From Synechococcus sp. M16.1 (GTDB lineage: Bacteria > Cyanobacteriota > Cyanobacteriia > PCC-6307 > Cyanobiaceae): a stretch of DNA of 64,000 nucleotides. The stretch is taken from NCBI RefSeq assembly GCF_014279895.1, contig NZ_CP047954.1, forward strand, positions 1,922,001 to 1,986,000. Direction: 5' to 3'. This document shows positions 58,377-64,000 of this stretch, in pieces. The first letter of the stretch is position 1. Every line of letters begins with the position of its first letter. A program made the translations under genes and the position numbers. The notes beneath the pieces are model-generated. The model worked only from the letters and a program-made list of their open reading frames with translations, did not search any database and was not told where the DNA came from.

Positions 58377-60178
58377 TGAGCGTGACCAGCACCGCAACCT
58401 CGCGTCGCACGATCCAGCTGCCGATCGACGATGGGGTCGTTGGTCTGCGCGGTCTGAGCCCTCAACGGCACCGCTTTGAACTGGAATACGCCCTGGAGCG
58501 GGGCAGTACCGCCAACAGTGTTTTGTTCGAGGCCGGTGATGGCGCCCCTGCTGTGCTGGTCCATCCCCCGGGGGTGGCCTACAGCGCGGCCTTTCTACCG
58601 GTGCTTGCCGAAGCCCTGCCCAGCAGCGACGCACCGTTGCTGGTGGTGGTGGGCCACGTCAACCCCAACCGCGTTGCCCTGCTGCGGGATCTGGCGGAGG
58701 CCTACGCCGGCCTTGAACTGATCGTCTCCAACCCCGGCGCCAAGCTGATCGAAGAGCTGTGGAGCCAGCGCAAGCCGGCCCCTCCCGGTGAGACGAGCGA
58801 GCAACCACCACTGCCCGATCTGCCGCCCCTACGGGTGATCCGCCAGGAGCAAACACTTCCGCTCAGCCATCAGCGCAGCTTGATGCTGCTGCCGGCCCCA
58901 ACCCCCCGCTGGCCCGGCGGATTGCTGGCCTTCGAGGAAAGCCTGGGCCTGCTGATGAGCGACAAGTTCTTCAGTGCCCACCTCTGCACGGACAGCTGGT
59001 CCGAAAGCAACCGCAGCAGCACCGAAGAAGAACGCCGGCACTTCTACGACTGCCTGATGGCCCCCATGGCCCGTCAGGTGGATGCCCTGGTGGAACGACT
59101 CGAAGAACTCGACATCCGCACGATCGCGCCGGGCCATGGCCCGGCCATCGAAGCCAGTTGGCGCAGCCTGCTGAATGACTACCGCCGCTGGGGCGAAGGC
59201 CAGCAGAACGCCAGCCTGACGGTGGCTTTGCTGTTTGCCAGCGCCTACGGGAACACCGCAGCCATTGCCGATGCCCTGGCCCGCGGGGTCAGCCGCACCG
59301 GCATCCGGGTGAGCAGTTTGAACTGCGAATTCACCCCCGCCGATGAACTGGTGAGCACGATCCAGCAGGCCGACGCCGTGTTGATCGGCTCACCCACCCT
59401 GGGGGGCCATGCCCCCACACCGATCGTCTCGGCCCTGGGAACCCTGTTGGCGGAGGGGGATCGCAGCAAGCCCGTGGGGGTGTTCGGCAGCTTCGGCTGG
59501 AGCGGCGAGGCGGTGGACCTGCTGGAAACGAAGCTGCGGGATGGCGGCTTCAGCTTTGGTTTCGAGCCGATCCGGGTGAAGTTCAGTCCGGATGCCGCCC
59601 GGGTGAAGGAGCTGGAGGAAACCGGCACCCGTTTCGCCCGCCAGCTGCTGCAGAGCCAGAAACGGGCGCAACGTCGCAGTGCAGGGGGCTTGAGCGAAAG
59701 CCGCAGCGATCCAGCGGTGCTGGCCCTGGGCCGTGTGATCGGCTCCCTCTGCGTGCTCACCACCCGCAAAGCGGAGCTGAGCGGCGCCATGGTGGCCAGC
59801 TGGGTGAGCCAGGCCAGCTTCAGTCCTCCCGGCATCACCGTGGCCGTGGCCAAAGACCGCGCCGTGGAAGCGCTGCTGCACAAGGGCGATCGCTTCGCCT
59901 TGAACGTGCTGGCCGAAGGCCGCGAAACCGCCCTGATGAAGCAGTTCCTGCAACCGTTCGAACCCGGTACCGATCGCTTTGCAGGCCTCGAGCTGGACAC
60001 CAGCCCCGCCGAACAGCCCTTACTGCCGGATGCTCTGGCCTGGCTGGACGGCAAGGTGAGTCAGCGGATGGAATGCGGCGACCACTGGCTGATCTATGCC
60101 GAAGTGGATCGCGGCGGGGTGCTGGATGCGGAGGGCAGCACCGCGGTGCACCAACGCCGCAGCGGCGCCAACTACTGA
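58376..60178 (+). CDS. flv1: Flavodiiron protein, Flv1-type
   Basis: A 600-residue partner of Flv3, with the same diiron-flavodoxin-flavin reductase order. The metal motif is altered: HVNPNR stands where Flv3 has HTEPDH, and other ligand positions (PRWPGG) also differ, as known for Flv1. The flavodoxin domain (VALLFASAYGNTAAIADALARGV) and reductase domain (MVASWVSQASFSPPGITVAVAKDRAVE) look intact. Flv1 and Flv3 work as a heteromer in photoreduction of O2 under changing light. The start overlaps the flv3 stop by 1 nt. Confidence 0.92.
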   Translation: MSVTSTATSRRTIQLPIDDGVVGLRGLSPQRHRFELEYALERGSTANSVLFEAGDGAPAVLVHPPGVAYSAAFLPVLAEALPSSDAPLLVVVGHVNPNRVALLRDLAEAYAGLELIVSNPGAKLIEELWSQRKPAPPGETSEQPPLPDLPPLRVIRQEQTLPLSHQRSLMLLPAPTPRWPGGLLAFEESLGLLMSDKFFSAHLCTDSWSESNRSSTEEERRHFYDCLMAPMARQVDALVERLEELDIRTIAPGHGPAIEASWRSLLNDYRRWGEGQQNASLTVALLFASAYGNTAAIADALARGVSRTGIRVSSLNCEFTPADELVSTIQQADAVLIGSPTLGGHAPTPIVSALGTLLAEGDRSKPVGVFGSFGWSGEAVDLLETKLRDGGFSFGFEPIRVKFSPDAARVKELEETGTRFARQLLQSQKRAQRRSAGGLSESRSDPAVLALGRVIGSLCVLTTRKAELSGAMVASWVSQASFSPPGITVAVAKDRAVEALLHKGDRFALNVLAEGRETALMKQFLQPFEPGTDRFAGLELDTSPAEQPLLPDALAWLDGKVSQRMECGDHWLIYAEVDRGGVLDAEGSTAVHQRRSGANY

Positions 60179-60212
60179 GCCGGCAGCCTGATCCGGCCAA
60201 CCGAACTTCCTG

Positions 60213-60237
60213 CTAACTCATACTCACTATGAGTTAG
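60213..60237. promoter_or_regulatory. 25-nt perfect inverted repeat, candidate operator of rubrerythrin
   Basis: CTAACTCATA and TATGAGTTAG form perfect 10-bp half-sites with a 5-nt spacer (CTCAC). It lies 35 nt before the preferred rubrerythrin ATG (60272) and 36 nt after the flv1 stop. No T run follows, so it is not a terminator. A dimeric repressor or activator is the likely binder; none is identified. Confidence 0.65.
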
Positions 60238-60271
60238 AGCTAGGCTGATGGAACGATCCCCGGGGCCATCG

Positions 60272-60985
60272 ATGGACCTTTCCAAGCCTTCCACCCACGC
60301 CAATCTCGAGGCCGCTTTCGGTGGCGAGAGCATGGCCAACCGCAAATACCTGTTCTTTTCAGAGGTGGCCAAACAGCTGGGCCACAAGGACCTGGCCAAG
60401 TTGTTTCGTGACACCGCAGCGCAGGAAACGGAACACGCCTTCGCCCACTTCCGCCTGCTGCACCCTGAGTTTGTGGTGAACGATCCCGAGCAGCTCAGCG
60501 ACGAGGAGAAGCAGGCCATCCTGAGCCGCTGCCTGGAGCTGGCGATTGAAGGCGAAACCTACGAGTACACAACGATGTATCCGGAGTTCGCCGCCCAGGC
60601 CCGGCAGGACCGGGACAGCGGAGCCGCAGCGGAATTCGCCGAGCAAAGCAGCGAATCCAAGGAGCATGCGGGCCTATTCCGCTCCGCCGCCAAGAACTTC
60701 GGCCTGCTGACCCCGATCGAGCAGCATCACGCCGAAACCTATGGCGTTGCCCTCGAGGCCCTGCAAGGCAAGGGCACCGCAGGCCAGGCCGATCAACCGA
60801 TCCCGGGCAAGTGGATCTGCAAGGTGTGCTCGATGATCTACGACCCCGCCGAGGGGGATCCTGATTCCGGCATCACCCCAGGCACGCCGTTTGAGGCGAT
60901 TCCCGACGATTGGCACTGCCCGATCTGCGGCGCCCGCAAAGCCAGCTTTGTTCCTTACCGCGAAGCCGAATTGAAAACGGCCTGA
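60272..60985 (+). CDS. Rubrerythrin with C-terminal rubredoxin domain
   Basis: Diiron peroxidase of 237 residues. It opens with [20 protein letters not shown], then the four-helix ferritin-like domain with ExxH motifs ([21 protein letters not shown]), and ends in a rubredoxin domain with [10 protein letters not shown] and CPICGARK for one FeS4 iron. It reduces H2O2 with NAD(P)H-derived electrons. ATG 60272 matches the family start; 60248 is the in-frame alternative. Its place next to flv3-flv1 suggests a shared oxygen-protection role. A palindrome lies upstream. Confidence 0.94.
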   Translation: MDLSKPSTHANLEAAFGGESMANRKYLFFSEVAKQLGHKDLAKLFRDTAAQETEHAFAHFRLLHPEFVVNDPEQLSDEEKQAILSRCLELAIEGETYEYTTMYPEFAAQARQDRDSGAAAEFAEQSSESKEHAGLFRSAAKNFGLLTPIEQHHAETYGVALEALQGKGTAGQADQPIPGKWICKVCSMIYDPAEGDPDSGITPGTPFEAIPDDWHCPICGARKASFVPYREAELKTA

Positions 60986-61021
60986 CGCCCTTGCACGATT
61001 CCATCAAGAGCCTTCGTCTCC

Positions 61022-61537
61022 ATGCCCTCCGACCTCATCGTTCTGACGGCGAGCAATGGCGAAAACCGGAAGCTGGCGGAACGCTTCGTGCAGGCCGCCG
61101 CAGCTCAGAACGCCAGCGCCGAACTGATCGATCTCACGCAGCTCAACCTGCCCCTGTTCACGCCACGGGTCCAAGCAGCAGGGGCCGGCCCTGACCTTGT
61201 CGCCCTGCACGACCAGCTGCATGCAACCCCACGCTGGGTGATCTGCGCCCCGGAATACAACGGCTCGATTCCGCCGTCGCTCACCAATGCCATTGCCTGG
61301 CTCTCCGTAACCGACGACGACTTCCGATCCCTGTTCAACGGGCGGCCAATCGCCATGGCCACCTTCTCCGGCGGTGGCGGCATGGAACTGCTGGTGTCGC
61401 TGCGCATCCAGCTCACCCACCTCGGGGCCCAGGTGGTGGGGCGTCAGCTGCTGAGCAACCACGCCAAACCCGCCCAGGACGACAGCATCAACGACCTGGT
61501 GCAGCGGCTTCTGCAGATGCAACCTCTCCAACTCTGA
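61022..61537 (+). CDS. NADPH-dependent FMN reductase family protein
   Basis: A 171-residue flavodoxin-like protein with the FMN loop (LTASNGENRKLAERF), the WVICAPEYNGSIPPSLTNAIAWLS signature of the family and a GGGGMELLVSLRIQLTHLGAQVV turn. It reduces FMN or quinones with NAD(P)H, and could supply electrons to neighbours such as rubrerythrin, which is inference. It lies 36 nt after the rubrerythrin stop on the same strand and 8 nt before pirin. Confidence 0.9.
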   Translation: MPSDLIVLTASNGENRKLAERFVQAAAAQNASAELIDLTQLNLPLFTPRVQAAGAGPDLVALHDQLHATPRWVICAPEYNGSIPPSLTNAIAWLSVTDDDFRSLFNGRPIAMATFSGGGGMELLVSLRIQLTHLGAQVVGRQLLSNHAKPAQDDSINDLVQRLLQMQPLQL

Positions 61538-61545
61538 ACACCTCG

Positions 61546-62301
61546 ATGTCCCGGATGGCCACGCCAACAGGCCAACACGCCACCACCTCAACCGTGATCC
61601 TGCGACCCGCAGACCAGCGCTTCCACAGCCAGCTGGACTGGCTCGATTCCTGGCACAGCTTCAGCTTCGGCAGCCATCAGGATCCGAACTGGATGGGCTT
61701 CGGCCCCTTGCGGGTGATCAACGACGACACCATTGCTGCAGGCCAGGGGTTCGGCATGCACCCCCACCGGGACATGGAAATCATCACGGTGATGGTGGAG
61801 GGGGCCCTGAGCCATGCCGACTCGATGGGCAACAGCGCGGTGCTGCATGCCGGCGAGGTGCAACGGATGAGTGCCGGCAGCGGCATCGTTCACAGCGAAA
61901 TCAACCAGACCGGCGCGCCCTGCAGGCTGCTGCAGATCTGGATTGAGCCTGCACAGCTGGGCATCCAGCCCGCCTACGAGCAGAAACCCTTCGCCATCGG
62001 CGAGGGCTGGACGCCCCTGATTGAGCCCGACGCCACCGGAGATGCGATGGCCATCGAACGTCCCGTGCGCCTCTGGCGTGCACAACCGCAACGCCAACAG
62101 CAGTTGCCATTGCCCGCCGCCAAGGAGCGATGGCTCTGGCTTCAGATGATTGATGGGGAGCTGACGCTCAACCGTGAAGGCTCCCCCACGCAGGCGCTGC
62201 GGCGGGGCGATGGGCTGGGCCTGATCCAAGACGCAGCAACACAAGGCGAGCTGATCGGCCTCAGTGAACGCGCCGACGTGCTGCTGTTTGCCCTGGCGTG
62301 A
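61546..62301 (+). CDS. Pirin family protein
   Basis: Bicupin protein of 251 residues. FHSQLDWLDSWHSFSFGSHQDPNWMGFGPLRVINDD and GFGMHPHRDMEIITVMVEG carry the metal-binding His, and AGEVQRMSAGSGIVHSE completes the conserved cupin. Some relatives are quercetin dioxygenases or regulators. Start ATG 61546, alternative ATG 61555. A perfect stem-loop follows the stop at 62314-62346. Confidence 0.92.
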   Translation: MSRMATPTGQHATTSTVILRPADQRFHSQLDWLDSWHSFSFGSHQDPNWMGFGPLRVINDDTIAAGQGFGMHPHRDMEIITVMVEGALSHADSMGNSAVLHAGEVQRMSAGSGIVHSEINQTGAPCRLLQIWIEPAQLGIQPAYEQKPFAIGEGWTPLIEPDATGDAMAIERPVRLWRAQPQRQQQLPLPAAKERWLWLQMIDGELTLNREGSPTQALRRGDGLGLIQDAATQGELIGLSERADVLLFALA

Positions 62302-62313
62302 AGCAATCCGGAA

Positions 62314-62346
62314 AAGATCTGGTGCAAGTGCGTGACACCAGATCTT
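62314..62346. repeat. 11-bp perfect inverted repeat downstream of pirin
   Basis: AAGATCTGGTG (62314-62324) and CACCAGATCTT (62336-62346) with an 11-nt loop. No T run follows on either strand within a few nt, so an intrinsic terminator is doubtful. It could be an mRNA 3'-end stabiliser or a protein site. It lies 12 nt after the pirin stop. Confidence 0.65.
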
Positions 62347-62390
62347 GTGCCCTGAAATGACGAAGTCACTTCCAAACAATCCCTAGAGCG

Positions 62391-62597
62391 ATGGGATTCA
62401 TGAACGGTCAGGAGGCCTCGGTTCGGTACCGCGGCTTTCTTTTGATGCCTCAAACCAACCGGAGCTGGCTGGTGAGGCCGGAACGCAGCCCGATGCGATT
62501 GCTGCCCTTCCGCACACCAACCTGCTCATTGGCCGACGTCAAAGCCCTGCTGGACTGGCGTCTGGCCCAGGAAGAATCGGAAATCGGCGTGGCCTGA
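62391..62597 (+). CDS. Small conserved protein of unknown function (68 aa)
   Basis: A basic, soluble protein: MNGQEASVRYRGFLLMPQT, WLVRPERSPMRLLPF, CSLADVKALLDWRLAQEE. The pattern, one compact domain ending in a helix, looks like small unnamed picocyanobacterial proteins. ATG 62391, or 62400 with only three residues less. Its 3' end meets the convergent small gene with a 2-nt gap. No function is assigned. Confidence 0.6.
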   Translation: MGFMNGQEASVRYRGFLLMPQTNRSWLVRPERSPMRLLPFRTPTCSLADVKALLDWRLAQEESEIGVA

Positions 62598-62599
62598 AC

Positions 62600-62854
62600 T
62601 CAGGCCGCCGCCGGCGGTGGAGTGGGATCGCCCACCGGTTGAAAAGGAATCACCAGGGTGGCCCAGTGATCGGGCCGCTCGGGGCGGCTGCGACGAGAAC
62701 GGCGCGTGCCAAAGGGAACCCGAATCACATTGGTTCCTTCAATTGACAAGGTATGGCCGCGATTGAAGGCCGATTCCAGACCCTCAGGAAGTTGAGGAAG
62801 GGCAGGCCCTTCAACGCTGCTGAGCGCAGATTTCTTGTTGTTGTCCCGATCCAT
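62600..62854 (-). CDS. Small protein of unknown function (84 aa)
   Basis: A Pro/Arg-rich basic protein with no transmembrane segment. GLESAFNRGHTLSIEGTNVIRVPFGTRRSRRSRPERPDHWATLVIPFQP is the most structured part. It may be conserved in related cyanobacteria. ATG 62854. Upstream of it, 62855-62983 is an A+T-richer gap (129 nt) without a convincing gene. Confidence 0.55.
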   Translation of the reverse strand: MDRDNNKKSALSSVEGPALPQLPEGLESAFNRGHTLSIEGTNVIRVPFGTRRSRRSRPERPDHWATLVIPFQPVGDPTPPPAAA

Positions 62855-62983
62855 GGTGTCCCCCGACAGACGAATCAGTTGTCGAACAGTTTGACCGAAC
62901 TCGCAAGGGCGATGAACGGAATCAAACCAATTTTTCCACTTTCAGTGAAAATTTACATGCTCTGAACCCCTTGCACCAGGGCT

Positions 62984-64000
62984 TCAAGCCGCCACAGCCA
63001 CCGCTTCCACCGACGGACAGGTGCACACCAGGTTGCGATCACCAAAGGCGTTATCAATCCGTGCCACCGCGGGCCAGACCTTGTTCGCCTGCTGGCCCTC
63101 CATCGGGAAGGCGGCCTGCTGACGGCTGTAGGGACGATCCCAGTCATCCGCTGTGACGGCAGCGAGGGTGTGCGGAGCCCGCTTGAGCGGGTTGTTCCGA
63201 GGGTCGCTGCTGCCGGCTTCAATGGCGCGAATCTCCTGGCGGATCGCCACCAGGGCATCGGCGAAACGATCCAACTCCGCCAGGCTTTCGCTTTCGGTGG
63301 GCTCCACCATCACCGTGCCGGCCACCGGCCAGCTGACGGTGGGCGCATGGAAGCCGTAGTCCATCAAACGCTTGGCGATGTCATCCACATCGATCCCCGC
63401 ATCCCGCTTGAGCGGGCGCAGGTCAAGGATGCATTCATGGGCCACCCGGCCGGTGCTGCCGCGAAACAGCACGGGGTACGAGGCGTCGAGCCGATGGGCC
63501 AGGTAGTTGGCCGACAACAGCGCCACAGCACTGGCCTGCCTTAGGGCCTCCGCCCCCATCATCCGCAGGTACATCCAGCTGATCGGCAAGATGCTGGCGC
63601 TGCCGAGCGCAGCTGCGGATACCGGACCGATGGCCGATGCGGCGCCGGCCTGCAAAGGGTGCCCCGGCAGGTAGGGCGCCAGATGCGCCGCAACACCAAT
63701 GGGCCCCACGCCTGGGCCACCGCCCCCATGGGGGATGCAGAAGGTCTTGTGCAAGTTGAGGTGACAGACATCGGCACCGAAAGCACCGGGACGGCACAGC
63801 CCCACCTGGGCATTGAGGTTGGCCCCATCGAGGTACACCTGCCCGCCGTTCCGATGCACCACCGAGCAGATCTCACGGATACCGGTTTCAAACACGCCGT
63901 GGGTGGAGGGGTAGGTGACCATCAGCGCCGCCAGCCGGTCCGCGTGCTCGGCCGCCTTCGCCGCCAGATCCTGCTGATCGATGTTGCCCTCGTCATCACA
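62984..64000 (-). CDS. gcvP: Glycine dehydrogenase (glycine cleavage P protein), C-terminal part
   Basis: PLP-dependent P protein of the glycine cleavage system, important in photorespiration. The frame is open to the window edge (upstream part [20 protein letters not shown]), so the 5' end is missing; about 338 residues are seen. [30 protein letters not shown], the PLP Lys in [23 protein letters not shown], and the C-terminal [15 protein letters not shown] are standard. It ends 129 nt past the start of the small convergent-side gene. Confidence 0.97.
   Translation of the reverse strand, partial: CDDEGNIDQQDLAAKAAEHADRLAALMVTYPSTHGVFETGIREICSVVHRNGGQVYLDGANLNAQVGLCRPGAFGADVCHLNLHKTFCIPHGGGGPGVGPIGVAAHLAPYLPGHPLQAGAASAIGPVSAAALGSASILPISWMYLRMMGAEALRQASAVALLSANYLAHRLDASYPVLFRGSTGRVAHECILDLRPLKRDAGIDVDDIAKRLMDYGFHAPTVSWPVAGTVMVEPTESESLAELDRFADALVAIRQEIRAIEAGSSDPRNNPLKRAPHTLAAVTADDWDRPYSRQQAAFPMEGQQANKVWPAVARIDNAFGDRNLVCTCPSVEAVAVAA

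Overview
The window reads as a chromosome segment of a marine unicellular picocyanobacterium of the Synechococcus type. The basis is inference from gene content: dense G+C-rich coding with short gaps, an Flv3/Flv1 flavodiiron pair, small cyanobacterial families (DUF3285, DUF3747), a ClpB2-like chaperone, and the secE-nusG-rplK-rplA-rplJ-rplL cluster close to enolase. No rRNA, tRNA, CRISPR array, transposase or integrase was found. Both ends cut genes: prfB on the left, gcvP on the right.

Layout. 1-3354 (+): prfB end, DUF3285, ybeY, dgkA, trpG and an MBL-fold pseudoenzyme. 3355-9481 (-): mnmE, nadC, argS, hisC, asparaginase-like. 9536-18973: DUF2062, Rel, a double ABC ATPase, rluD-like, rbgA-like, pgk with a strong terminator, a beta-hydroxyacid dehydrogenase and an exported unknown. 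19020-25622: murG, a CobC-like aminotransferase, an interrupted pentapeptide/TPR gene, a secretin remnant behind pyrD, rnhA and DUF3747. 25690-29350: a candidate small RNA, then the ribosomal protein/transcription cluster on the minus strand. 29421-36670: clpB2-like, gloA, eno, UbiB-family kinase and two unknowns. 36722-39019: an A+T-rich cassette (PhyH-type oxygenase and FkbM methyltransferase, divergent) bounded by two copies of the argJ 3' end. 38992-49987: argJ, coaE, prolyl-4-hydroxylase-like, gatB, thiO, ndk, speA, alaS and a membrane protein. 49984-55124: SNF2 helicase, SWIM protein, MEKHLA protein, Hsp20. 55250-62301: interrupted Nramp-like transporter, flv3, flv1, rubrerythrin, FMN reductase, pirin. 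62391-64000: two small unknowns and gcvP.

The main functional groups are translation and ribosome assembly; amino-acid, polyamine and cofactor synthesis; central carbon metabolism (pgk, eno); cell wall (murG, dgkA); and a run of oxygen-protection genes at 56.6-61.5 kb.

The most notable observations are: the cassette at argJ with direct repeats in the same reading frame; three genes each broken by one in-frame stop; a candidate ~97-nt RNA whose 5' end is complementary to the Yfr1 core motif; a terminator for ndk inside the coding 3' end of thiO; a 10-bp inverted repeat upstream of rubrerythrin; and two apparently catalytically altered enzymes, the MBL-fold protein and the asparaginase homologue.
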